In this document: one piece after another, positions 51,443 through 60,322 of the stretch | Layout: each line of letters opens with the position of its first letter | Position numbering within the stretch: the first letter of the stretch is position 1 | Source: Oscillospiraceae bacterium | Lineage (GTDB): Bacteria; Bacillota; Clostridia; Oscillospirales; Ruminococcaceae | Assembly (NCBI GenBank): GCA_022508965.1 | Contig: JAFLUD010000002.1 | Span: forward strand, 1 to 64,000 | Length of the DNA stretch: 64,000 bases | Direction: 5' to 3' | The notes under the pieces: generated by a model | The model's input: only the letters and a program-made list of their open reading frames with translations | What the model was told of the DNA's origin: nothing | The model's database searches: none | Made by a program: the position numbers and the translations under genes

Positions 51443-51471
51443 CCCTATTCCTTTATTAATAAGGAATAGGG
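51443..51471 (+). terminator. terminator
   Basis: ccctattcctt...aaggaataggg then agctttttt. Confidence 0.85.
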
Positions 51472-51709
51472 AGCTTTTTTGCGCTTTAAAAAGCAACGCA
51501 AAAGTGCTCCGAACAGATTGGCAGCTTGGATTGTGTTTTGGTGTGCGTTTGCGACAATATATGCTCTGATGTTGAAAACTAATGTTTATGTTGGTTAGTA
51601 TGTTGAAAACTTTTTGTGCAGGTTATACAATCCGGGGCGTTTTCTTTCGTCAAATATACGTCAAAAAACAGAAAATCGAATTATAAGGGTGAAATTTTAA
51701 AAATCCCTG

Positions 51710-51738
51710 TTGACGAATTTGATTTTTTTGGCTATACT
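51710..51738 (+). promoter_or_regulatory. sigma-A promoter upstream of HPr gene
   Basis: TTGACG - 17 nt - TATACT. Confidence 0.75.
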
Positions 51739-51743
51739 GGAAT

Positions 51744-51844
51744 TAAGAGAGAGGAAGACGCCGACTTTGGGGTTTGCCGAAAGCAATTCCCCGAAGCATA
51801 CAGAAAAATACGGCGGGATCATTCGGGCTGATCCGAATCTCTTA
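51744..51844 (+). ncRNA. candidate structured 5' leader (possible cis-regulatory RNA)
   Basis: Closing helix TAAGAGA/TCTCTTA (51744-51750/51838-51844), inner CGCCG/CGGCG (51759-51763/51811-51815), GGGG/CCCC (51769-51772/51789-51792), hairpin GGATCA/TGATCC (51816-51821/51829-51834). Confidence 0.4.
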
Positions 51845-51911
51845 TAACACAGAAAGAGAACTTCTGAAAGGTTACTCGCTGACAAACACATTTGTAATGG
51901 AGGTTACTGTT

Positions 51912-52175
51912 ATGTGCATGAAAGACATTGAAGTAAAAAACCAGGTTGGTTTACACGCAAGACCCGCTACATTCTTCATTCAGAAGGCGAATGAGTATAA
52001 GTCGTCTATCTGGGTAGAAAAGGAAGAGCGCAGAGTTAACGCTAAGTCCCTGTTGGGTATTCTTTCGCTTGGTATTGTAGGCGGCGCTCAGATCCGCATC
52101 ATCGCTGACGGTTCTGACGAGCAGCTCGCTGTTGACGGTTTGGTTAAACTCGTAGAGAGCGAATTCGCCGAGTAA
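51912..52175 (+). CDS. ptsH: HPr family phosphocarrier protein
   Basis: MCMKDIEVKNQVGLHARPATFFIQKANEYKSSIWVEKEERRVNAKSLLGILSLGIVGGAQIRI; His15-type GLHARPA and Ser46-type AKSLLG. Confidence 0.94.
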   Translation: MCMKDIEVKNQVGLHARPATFFIQKANEYKSSIWVEKEERRVNAKSLLGILSLGIVGGAQIRIIADGSDEQLAVDGLVKLVESEFAE

Positions 52176-52197
52176 TTCAAGGGGAGTTTAAATTTGG

Positions 52198-52216
52198 GGG
52201 TGGGATATTCCCACCC
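52198..52216 (+). terminator. terminator of HPr gene
   Basis: gggtggga-tat-tcccaccc then tttt. Confidence 0.8.
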
Positions 52217-52325
52217 TTTTGTTTTAAATAAGGAAGCTTTTTCCTAAAACTTCATAAATTTTAATGAATTTTAGAAAATTATGCTCACTAACTTTGATAA
52301 TATATACAAAGTATCAGCAAATTAC

Positions 52326-52354
52326 TTGAAATAATACCGGAAATGTGATAAAAT
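52326..52354 (+). promoter_or_regulatory. candidate promoter of M23 peptidase gene
   Basis: TTGAAA - 17 nt - TAAAAT. Confidence 0.6.
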
Positions 52355-52399
52355 AATCATGGTCAATTTATGACAGGAAAGGTATTTTAGGGATCGATT

Positions 52400-54178
52400 A
52401 TGACTTTGGCAGAAGAACTTGTTTCGTCCGGCTCCGGCTCGGCTGAAAAAGAAAAAACCGACCTCTTCGGGGCAATAGCGTCGGTGGGAGAGCTTTTCTT
52501 CGACGCACTCATGAAGATCGTACATATGTTTATCGGCGCGGGAAAATATATCGGCGCGGCGGCAGCTCGCGGCTGGCAGAAGCTCAAAAAGCTGCTGCTT
52601 AATGCGTTTGATAAGGCTGCGGGCGCAGTCATAATGCCGTTTATTCGTTATGCGAAGGCGTTTAAAATGGGCGGAGCGGAGATCTCAAAGGCTGCCAACG
52701 AAAAGGGCTTTGCCGGAGGAGTCGCGGCAGGTATGCGCGTTGCGGGGCGTGTTATTTTCGGAAAGCGCGGGCTTGCGGTCACGCTCGTAAATTGGTGTCT
52801 TCCGATAGTTTCCTGCATTTTCCTGTTCAATATAATCAGCTTCGCAAACAGCCAGACCTACGCGCTTAAGCTTACGGTAAACGGCGATTTCATCGGGTAT
52901 ATCAGCGATGAGACCGTATTCACAAGCGCCGAGAAAATGGTGCAGAAGCGTATCAACTACACGGGCAGCAACACGGACGTTATCACGTTTGAACCTACAT
53001 ATGAGGTCGATATTATCGGCTACGGAAAAATGCTCAATACATACCAGGTCACCGATAAGATCCTCGGGCTTCTTTACGACGATATCCAGGAGGGCTACGG
53101 TCTGTACATCGGGGACGCGTACTTCGGAACGCTGGACGACCACGACAGCGTTGACGCAATGCTGGAGAGTCTGCTCGACAATTACCGCACGGATGATCAC
53201 CCCGACGAAAGCGTTTCTTTTGAAAAGGACATCTCCTTTATCAAAGGAAAATATATGAAGGACAGCTTCGTAGACGAGAGAGATATAATCAATCTTCTTT
53301 CCTCGTACAGAAAGGTCGCGTCGTATTATACGGTCCAGGACGGCGACTCTGCCGCGCTTATCTGCGACAAGGTCGATATGACCTTTGAGGAGCTGGCTAT
53401 GCTCAATCCCGGCTTCAACAGCAGCACACCCGTACACGGCGGCGACAGAATAAAGATCACTCAGGATGAGCCGTTCCTCAACATCGTTATTACCAGAAAG
53501 GAATACTATAACGAGCCTATCCAGTATGATACCATCTACAATGATGACTCGACTATTTACGAGCGCGACAGTCTCGTCATGAGAAACGGCGCAAACGGCG
53601 AACGGGCGGTTACCGCGAACGTTTCCTATATCAACGGCAACGAGGTAAACAGACAGGTTCTCACGAGAACAGTCACAAAAGAACCCGTAACTCGGATAGT
53701 CGCAGTAGGAACAAAGCCACGTTCCGATACGGCGGGCCCCCCGACAGTTATAGAAGAGGGCAAGTTCGTTTGGCCCGTCGGAACCGCCGACGGCGGCGCG
53801 ATAAGCGAGATGCCGTACGGTCACGGCGGATATTACGGACACAAGGGCGTTGATATTGCGGCTCCTGCAGGCACGCCGATAGTTGCGGGCGCTGCGGGTA
53901 CGATCACTCATGTGGGCTGGTACTACGGCTACGGAAATCTCGTAAAGATCCAGCACGACAACGGCTTGGAGACCTACTACGGACACTGCATCGGATTCAG
54001 TTCTACGATATATGTCGGAAAGCGCGTTACCGCAAACGAATGTATCGCATACGTCGGCTCGACGGGTGAATCTACCGGAAACCACCTGCATTTTGAGGTT
54101 CGCAGAAACAACATCGCTCTGTATCCTCTGGATTATCTGCCGGAACACAAATTCCAGCCGAGCTGTATTCGCTATTAA
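52400..54178 (+). CDS. M23 peptidoglycan endopeptidase with LysM and G5 domains
   Basis: 592 aa; YYTVQDGDSAALICDKVDMTFEELAMLNPG (LysM); NRQVLTRTVTKEPVTRIVAVGTK (G5); GHGGYYGHKGVDIAAPAGTPIVA...GNHLHFEVR (M23). Confidence 0.93.
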   Translation: MTLAEELVSSGSGSAEKEKTDLFGAIASVGELFFDALMKIVHMFIGAGKYIGAAAARGWQKLKKLLLNAFDKAAGAVIMPFIRYAKAFKMGGAEISKAANEKGFAGGVAAGMRVAGRVIFGKRGLAVTLVNWCLPIVSCIFLFNIISFANSQTYALKLTVNGDFIGYISDETVFTSAEKMVQKRINYTGSNTDVITFEPTYEVDIIGYGKMLNTYQVTDKILGLLYDDIQEGYGLYIGDAYFGTLDDHDSVDAMLESLLDNYRTDDHPDESVSFEKDISFIKGKYMKDSFVDERDIINLLSSYRKVASYYTVQDGDSAALICDKVDMTFEELAMLNPGFNSSTPVHGGDRIKITQDEPFLNIVITRKEYYNEPIQYDTIYNDDSTIYERDSLVMRNGANGERAVTANVSYINGNEVNRQVLTRTVTKEPVTRIVAVGTKPRSDTAGPPTVIEEGKFVWPVGTADGGAISEMPYGHGGYYGHKGVDIAAPAGTPIVAGAAGTITHVGWYYGYGNLVKIQHDNGLETYYGHCIGFSSTIYVGKRVTANECIAYVGSTGESTGNHLHFEVRRNNIALYPLDYLPEHKFQPSCIRY

Positions 54179-54217
54179 AAGGCTTCTCGCCAGCCTTTTT
54201 AGAAATCTAATTAACAA

Positions 54218-54239
54218 CCCCCGTACTAAGGTACGGGGG
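54218..54239. terminator. bidirectional terminator
   Basis: cccccgtac-taag-gtacggggg between convergent genes. Confidence 0.75.
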
Positions 54240-54243
54240 GTAT

Positions 54244-56196
54244 TTATTGGTTTATGGTCTCCATTGCTGAAATAATGAATTTCACGAAGTCCTCTTTACA
54301 TACGGGCTTGGAGAAGAAATAGCCTTGAATGAAATCGCATTTGAGGCTGGAGAACGTCTCGACCATTTCGCGGGTCTCTATTCCCTCAACTACAATTTCC
54401 ATCTGCATATCCTTGAGCATTTTTACGGTGTTCTGCAAAACGATCCACATCTTGGGATTGTGCTGATCGTCAACAAACGATTTGTCGAGCTTCACTATCT
54501 TCAGCGGAAGCGAGATAACGCGCTTCATGTTGGAATAACCGGTGCCGTAATCGTCCAGCGAGAACGACAGCCCCGCGCGCGACAGCTTGTTGAGGTTTTC
54601 GGTCATTACTCTCTGGGTGTAGGAAGCCGCGGTTTCGGTGATCTCGAGGTTTATGCTGTCGGGAGAAACATTGTATTTCTTCATTGTCGCAAGAATATCA
54701 TTCGCAAGATCGCTGTGCATACACTGAGCAACCGAGAGATTCACCTCGATGTAATCCAGATCCAGCCGCTTATATTCCTCACTGGAAATAAACTTGCAGA
54801 CCTCTTCAAAAACGTACTTTCCGATCTTGTGGATAGCTCCGCTCTTTTCGGCGGCAGTTATAAGAATCTCGGGAGAAATGAACCCGTGTTCCTCGTCAAA
54901 CAGCCTGATAAGCGCCTCCGCGGAGACGAACTTCCCGCGCTCGGTGGAATAGATCGGCTGATAGTATACCTGAAAGCTGTTCTTTTCGAGAGCGCGTTCG
55001 ATTATCGTGTCGATGTTGTTCTGGATCATGAAATCCTTGGCGTTGTATACCTCCGAGGCTTTCATAACCTGACCGGTGTACGGGTGCTTGTCGTGGAAAT
55101 CGTTCCCAAACGCCATAAGCGACTTGAAGCTCTCGATCTCCTCGGGGCAGCGCGCCAGCACAACATACGGCGTGAGGTTCAGATCAAAGCCGTTAAAGCG
55201 CGAGCGCATCTTGAACTCGTTCATGACGTATTCCGCCGCCATCTCCGCCTTGTCGCGGTCGCCCTCGTTGAACACCATTCTAAAGCGGCCTCTGTCCAGA
55301 TAATACAGCATACAGCTGCACTTGAGACTTTTCGCGATCATTTCCAGTCTGGCAGAAATTGATTGCAGCAGCTCTATCGACGACTCGTAGCCGATCATAT
55401 TCTGAATAGTGGGGTAGTTGCCGATGTTCAGCATAACGATATTGACGTGCTTGCCGTTCTCGAAGGTGCGCTTAAGATCAAACGCGTAGGCTGCCTGCTT
55501 GTATAGTCCCGTGTAGGAATCTATGTAGTCCTCCGGGCGCTGAACTCCGACGCTTACCGACAGCAGCGAGATAGCGATCGCGAAGGTCTCCACGCGAAGC
55601 ACCGGCACGAGAACGTGAATTATTACCGCGATAAGCACCAGCGTCGCCATAGAGCAAAGGGAGACAATTCTCCTGAAGCCAAGCTGTTTGCGGTGCTGGA
55701 AGATGTATACAAAATCCGCGGTCAAGTACGGTATCAGGCAGACGTAGACCGCGTCAAAGAGGATCGCGTGCTCATAGCCGCCGTCAACGGTAAATATCCA
55801 ATTTGTGATGGGGTCGGTCGCAACAAGCAGGAAAAGCAAGGAATACGGCAGCATCAGCAATATCTTCTGGGGAAGGCTCTTGCGGACCTTATGCCAGATG
55901 TCCGTAAGGCTGATTACGAAGAACAAATGCAGCGGACCCTGGAGGTTGTGGAAGAGAAGATAAACGATATGTACAAAATAGATCCAGAACTTGCTTGACT
56001 CGTTGCTGTCGACAACCACTATAAGCACATCAAAAACGCAGGCTATCATTCCCGCGAATATTGACGCCAAAAACAGATGATTGGTGGTGCCTTTTGTCAT
56101 CTTGCGGAATACGAGGGAAATAATCAGAACACCCATCACGATAAGTCCCGCCATGTCAAACGAGGCTTTTAGCAGAATAGCCGAAACAGCTGACAT
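54244..56196 (-). CDS. membrane EAL-domain c-di-GMP phosphodiesterase with degenerate GGDEF
   Basis: 650 aa; multi-TM N-terminus; EAL signature SAEALIRLFDEEHG, LDDYGTGYSNM, VEGIE; GGDEF position reads LDRGRFR. Confidence 0.92.
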   Translation of the reverse strand: MSAVSAILLKASFDMAGLIVMGVLIISLVFRKMTKGTTNHLFLASIFAGMIACVFDVLIVVVDSNESSKFWIYFVHIVYLLFHNLQGPLHLFFVISLTDIWHKVRKSLPQKILLMLPYSLLFLLVATDPITNWIFTVDGGYEHAILFDAVYVCLIPYLTADFVYIFQHRKQLGFRRIVSLCSMATLVLIAVIIHVLVPVLRVETFAIAISLLSVSVGVQRPEDYIDSYTGLYKQAAYAFDLKRTFENGKHVNIVMLNIGNYPTIQNMIGYESSIELLQSISARLEMIAKSLKCSCMLYYLDRGRFRMVFNEGDRDKAEMAAEYVMNEFKMRSRFNGFDLNLTPYVVLARCPEEIESFKSLMAFGNDFHDKHPYTGQVMKASEVYNAKDFMIQNNIDTIIERALEKNSFQVYYQPIYSTERGKFVSAEALIRLFDEEHGFISPEILITAAEKSGAIHKIGKYVFEEVCKFISSEEYKRLDLDYIEVNLSVAQCMHSDLANDILATMKKYNVSPDSINLEITETAASYTQRVMTENLNKLSRAGLSFSLDDYGTGYSNMKRVISLPLKIVKLDKSFVDDQHNPKMWIVLQNTVKMLKDMQMEIVVEGIETREMVETFSSLKCDFIQGYFFSKPVCKEDFVKFIISAMETINQ

Positions 56197-56366
56197 TATC
56201 TTCCCTCCTTTCCCGTGAATCCAAAATTAAACACAGCTATACTTATATTATAGTATACCAAATGCAGACAAAAAAGTCAACATATTTTCTAAAATTATCA
56301 ACTTTACACAAATACTTTTGTAGAAAACGACAAATTGAGAATTTTTTAACAATCTTTTCCGAATAT

Positions 56367-56391
56367 AAGAGCGGCAGTATCTGCCGCTCTT
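56367..56391 (-). terminator. hairpin terminator downstream of the GGDEF gene
   Basis: aagagcggcag-tat-ctgccgctctt perfect 11-bp stem; weak T tract. Confidence 0.55.
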
Positions 56392-56416
56392 GATTTCAAC
56401 GCTTGTTAAACTGCGG

Positions 56417-58363
56417 TTAAATGAACGCGTAGTTCGCTTTACCGCTCTTCTTAACGGAGTACATCGCGTCGTCGGCTTTACCGATGAGGTACTCAACACG
56501 GGTGTTGTAGTCGTCCTTGATAACCGCGATACCGATGGAGCAACTTACGGAGAGCTTTTCGCCGATGTCCGCGTCAAAGCCCGCAGCCAGGGTGTCGATT
56601 ATCTTCTGAGCGATCTCAGCGGGCGCGTTTGTCTCGGCGTTTCTGATCATAGCAATAAACTCGTCGCCGCCGTATCTTCCCGCAAATCCCGCGTCGCCCA
56701 CGGTCTGCTTTATTGTCTTTGCAACAAACTTCAGAACCTGGTCGCCTGTCGCGTGAGAGTAGTTATCGTTGAAGTGCTTGAAATCGTCAACGTCTATGAA
56801 CAGAACCGCCATCTCGGTCTTACGCATCTCGGACAGCGAGATCTCGTTGTCGATCTGAGTTTCGATAGTTTCACGGTTGTACAGCTCGGTAAGCGCATCG
56901 TAGCTTGCACGCTCGGTGAGCTGCTGCTCGGACTTCTTCGCACGGTCGATATCCAGCATAACTCCGACAACCTTACTGGGCTTGCCGTCGCTGCCGTTGA
57001 GGGTAGCCGTTCTCATCAGTACCCAGATGAAATCGCCGTAGATGTTCTTTATGCGGTATTCGTTGCGCTCGAAGTTCTTGCCCTTTTCGAGAGCGTCGAG
57101 ATCGTTTCTGTATCTGTCAACGTCATCGGGGTGGAGCTTAGCCTTCAGCAGGAAGCTGTCGCCGAAGTGATCGGACGGCGCGCGGTAGCTGAACTTCTTG
57201 TTGAAGTTGTTGGAGAATACGACCTCGTTGGTCTTAAAGTTCCACTCGAAGATGATGTTGTCCGACATATCCGAAATGGTCTTGTATCTGTCCTCGCTGA
57301 CAACGATCTCGTCAACAAGGCTGTTAAAGGAACGGGAGAGCTGTCCGTATTCGTTGTTGCTGATAGTGCCGATACGCGCCTCGTGGTCGCCGCGGCGGAT
57401 CTTATCGAGGGTCTCCTGGATCTTCTTAAGGGGCGAAATGATCGTGTTGGAAGCTATTGCGGCTGCAATAATGCTCACGATCGCAAGCAGGATAGCCGCT
57501 ACATAAAGGGGCGGGATCGCGCTTCCGTAGAAAGAGCCGTTCATGCTGTCGAGACAGCTCGCTATTGCAACAAGTCCGTTTTCTCCGCCGACCTTTACAA
57601 GAGCGGCGAGGTTGTTGTCGCTTCCGTTCTGGTAAGAAATTATCTCGGAAACGGCGTTGTCCGAAAGAGAATCAATCTTGCCTGTTACGGCAGAGGTGTA
57701 GGTGGAATCGAGGTTCTCCTTCAAGTAGAACAAGCCCGAGCCTGCCGACCAACTGCCCTTGGAATCAACTATAACAACTCTTCCGTTAGCCTTACCGGAG
57801 GTATCGAAGCCGGTATTGCTCAGTGCCTTGGAGATAAGAGCATCGGATTCTTTGGTGTCATAAGAGATCATCGCTGTGTATGAACCGACCTTCTGCTTTA
57901 TGAACATACTGTCCATCTTATTGCTGTCGTTTCCGCTTGCAACTGCGTCAAAATAGAGCGCGCCGTCGGAATATCCGGCATACTGGCTGAAGTTCGCAAC
58001 AGACCTGCCCTCGCCGTCGCCGGCAAGAACAACTCCGTCAGAGCCGATGATCCTAACCGCCGAGATCATAGTGTTGCCCTCTTTGAGCTGCTTTACGAAA
58101 TCTTTCGTTGCATCGTCAAAGCTGCCCGAAGCTGCGGCAGATTTCAAAGGCTCATAAGAAGTAACCTTTTTCAAGTCCGCCTTGGCAGTATCCAGCATCG
58201 CCTGGAGTGCGGTGGTCTGGTTTGAAGCCATGCTTATTACTTCTTTTCTGTACTGCTCGGACGAGTCTTTTTTAATGAAATAATCCGACAGGAACACACG
58301 CGCTACCATCGGTATGATCGCGAAGCATATCGCCGCGATTATGATGATTATTTTTATTTTCAT
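56417..58363 (-). CDS. diguanylate cyclase with extracytoplasmic sensor, HAMP and PAS
   Basis: 648 aa; TM-sensor-TM, HAMP-like SNTIISPLKKIQETLDKIRRGDHEARI, PAS, GRYGGDEFIAMI. Confidence 0.93.
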   Translation of the reverse strand: MKIKIIIIIAAICFAIIPMVARVFLSDYFIKKDSSEQYRKEVISMASNQTTALQAMLDTAKADLKKVTSYEPLKSAAASGSFDDATKDFVKQLKEGNTMISAVRIIGSDGVVLAGDGEGRSVANFSQYAGYSDGALYFDAVASGNDSNKMDSMFIKQKVGSYTAMISYDTKESDALISKALSNTGFDTSGKANGRVVIVDSKGSWSAGSGLFYLKENLDSTYTSAVTGKIDSLSDNAVSEIISYQNGSDNNLAALVKVGGENGLVAIASCLDSMNGSFYGSAIPPLYVAAILLAIVSIIAAAIASNTIISPLKKIQETLDKIRRGDHEARIGTISNNEYGQLSRSFNSLVDEIVVSEDRYKTISDMSDNIIFEWNFKTNEVVFSNNFNKKFSYRAPSDHFGDSFLLKAKLHPDDVDRYRNDLDALEKGKNFERNEYRIKNIYGDFIWVLMRTATLNGSDGKPSKVVGVMLDIDRAKKSEQQLTERASYDALTELYNRETIETQIDNEISLSEMRKTEMAVLFIDVDDFKHFNDNYSHATGDQVLKFVAKTIKQTVGDAGFAGRYGGDEFIAMIRNAETNAPAEIAQKIIDTLAAGFDADIGEKLSVSCSIGIAVIKDDYNTRVEYLIGKADDAMYSVKKSGKANYAFI

Positions 58364-58569
58364 AGATTCTCCCCATTTCTGCTGATAGACTACCCATTCA
58401 ACAAGAGTGTATCTTTATTATATCATAAAAAAATCCATCTGTAAACACTTAAATCACCTCTTAAGGGCATTTTTTTTAATTTTATGAATTTTTCACAAAT
58501 TATTCAATCCTATTTTGTGAAAGTTACATTGTGCAAGCGAAAAAATCTTAAATACTTGGATTTTGGGTA

Positions 58570-58598
58570 TTGAATATAATCTTAGTTTGTGATATAAT
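58570..58598 (+). promoter_or_regulatory. promoter of the MSQDDIE-repeat protein
   Basis: TTGAAT - 17 nt - TATAAT. Confidence 0.7.
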
Positions 58599-58637
58599 TA
58601 AAGTGCGGTAATAATCATCGCGTAAAGGAGAGAGATT

Positions 58638-60266
58638 ATGGGAAGCGTGCTTAAAGGGAACAGATACAGGCTGGTGGACAATCGCTCGTTTGATTTGCCG
58701 CTGCCTATGAAATACGTTCTGCTGAAAGAGGACACGGAAATAGCGGAATATGAGGTCTTGCAGGATGAGAGTGTTACCTGCAAGATAATTACTAAATTCA
58801 AAGAGGATATGATCACGCCTATCCACCGTCCGCTGACCATTTCCGATATCTACTATTTCCTTTCGAGCAGGATCTTTCAGGACAATACTCCGTTTACATA
58901 TTCCGAGCTTTCTTTGCTCGGCATGGACAAATACAACGTCTATGACATAGTCCGCAAGACGCGCGGAGTTACTCCGTATGACGCCTACTGGCTCAGATTC
59001 GACGGGGACAAATGCGACTATGAGACCGCGAAAAATCACTGGAACGATCTGATGTCCAACATTCACCCGGAATCCTCAAAAGTCGAGCCGGCACAGGCGG
59101 AAAAGAAGGTTTCCAAGTCCGACGCCAATGTAAAAGAAATTCTGAGCCAGCACAAGGTGGACGTTGCGGCGAAGTTTGCCGAAACCCCCGCCGAAGTTCC
59201 CGCGGCTCCCCCAGAAACTTCTCAAGAAGAACCCAAGTCCGGCGGAACTATGTCGCAGGACGATATCGAGAGACTGCTTGCCGGCGTTGACGCGGATGCA
59301 GGATCCGCGCTCGAGGCTCCTGCGGAGGAACCTAAATCGGGCGGAACTATGTCTCAAGATGATATAGAGAAAATGCTCGCAGCGGCGACTGCGGCTGTTG
59401 AACCCGAACTTATTTCCGAACCCGCTCCCGAGTCTGTTGAGGAGGCTCCCGCAGAAGCTCCCAAAGAAGAGCCGAAGTCCGGCGGCAAGATGTCTCAAGA
59501 CGACATAGAGAAGATGCTCGCGGCGGCTACCGCGGCTGTTGAACCCGAGCTTATTTCCGAACCGACCCCCGAGCCTGTTGCGGAGGCTCCCGCGGAAACT
59601 CCCAAAGAAGAGCCGAAGTCCGGCGGCAAGATGTCTCAGGACGACATAGAGAAGATGCTCGCGGCGGCTACTGCGGCTGCCGAGCCGGAGCTTATTTCCG
59701 AGCCTGCTCCCGAGCCCGTTGCGGAGGCTCCCGCGGAAGCTCCCCCGGAAACTCCCAAAGAAGAGCCGAAGTCCGGTGGGAAGATGTCTCAGGACGATAT
59801 AGAGAAAATGCTTGCTGCGGCTACTGCGGCTGCCGAGCCGGAGCTTATTTCGGAACCCGCTCCCGAGCCCGTTGCGGAGGCTCCCGCGGAAACTCCCAAA
59901 GAAGAGCCGAAGTCGGGTGGGAAGATGTCTCAGGACGACATAGAGAAGATGCTCGCTGCGGCTACTGCGGCTGCCGAACCGGAGCTTATTTCCGAGCCCG
60001 CTCCCGAACCTGTTGCGGAGGCTCCCGCGGATGCTCCCAAAGAAGAGCCGAAGTCCGGCGGGAAGATGTCTCAGGACGACATAGAAAAAATGCTTGCGGC
60101 GGCTACTGCGGCTGCCGAATCGGAGCTTATTTCCGAGCCCGCTCCCGAACCTGTTGCGGAGGCTCCTGCGGAAACTCCCAAAGAAGAGTCGAAGTCCGGC
60201 GGGAAGATGTCTCAAGCGGATATCGAGGCGCTGCTCAACGGCATGAAAGAGGACGCCGGAACCTAA
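58638..60266 (+). CDS. repeat protein with eight FliM/FliY-N-peptide-like motifs
   Basis: 542 aa; ~190-aa globular N-terminus then tandem EEPKSGGKMSQDDIEKMLAAATAA..PEPVAEAPAETPK units, last unit GGKMSQADIEALLNG. Confidence 0.85.
   Translation: MGSVLKGNRYRLVDNRSFDLPLPMKYVLLKEDTEIAEYEVLQDESVTCKIITKFKEDMITPIHRPLTISDIYYFLSSRIFQDNTPFTYSELSLLGMDKYNVYDIVRKTRGVTPYDAYWLRFDGDKCDYETAKNHWNDLMSNIHPESSKVEPAQAEKKVSKSDANVKEILSQHKVDVAAKFAETPAEVPAAPPETSQEEPKSGGTMSQDDIERLLAGVDADAGSALEAPAEEPKSGGTMSQDDIEKMLAAATAAVEPELISEPAPESVEEAPAEAPKEEPKSGGKMSQDDIEKMLAAATAAVEPELISEPTPEPVAEAPAETPKEEPKSGGKMSQDDIEKMLAAATAAAEPELISEPAPEPVAEAPAEAPPETPKEEPKSGGKMSQDDIEKMLAAATAAAEPELISEPAPEPVAEAPAETPKEEPKSGGKMSQDDIEKMLAAATAAAEPELISEPAPEPVAEAPADAPKEEPKSGGKMSQDDIEKMLAAATAAAESELISEPAPEPVAEAPAETPKEESKSGGKMSQADIEALLNGMKEDAGT
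59226..60266 (+). repeat. in-frame tandem repeat array, ~141-bp period (one 153-bp unit)
   Basis: Eight copies of EE(P/S)KSGG(T/K)MSQ(D/A)DIE at protein level, high nucleotide identity. Confidence 0.93.
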
Positions 60267-60322
60267 ATTATCAAACGAAAACGCGGGGCAGATACTCCTC
60301 GTTTTTTGGAAAGGAGAATATT

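Noticed and set aside
51744-51844. Assignment of the HPr leader to a known riboswitch class
   Set aside because: I could not match it to SAM, glycine, c-di-GMP, ZTP, lysine or other aptamer consensus by eye; left as an unclassified candidate.
59076-60215. 379-aa minus-strand ORF (RLRLFFGSFRGSLRN repeats)
   Set aside because: Shadow ORF of the repeat array on the opposite strand; no RBS or family resemblance.
59226-60266. Regularly spaced repeats resembling a CRISPR array
   Set aside because: Repeats are in frame, encode MSQDDIE units, have ~141-bp period and the intervening sequence is also repeated, so it is a coding tandem repeat.
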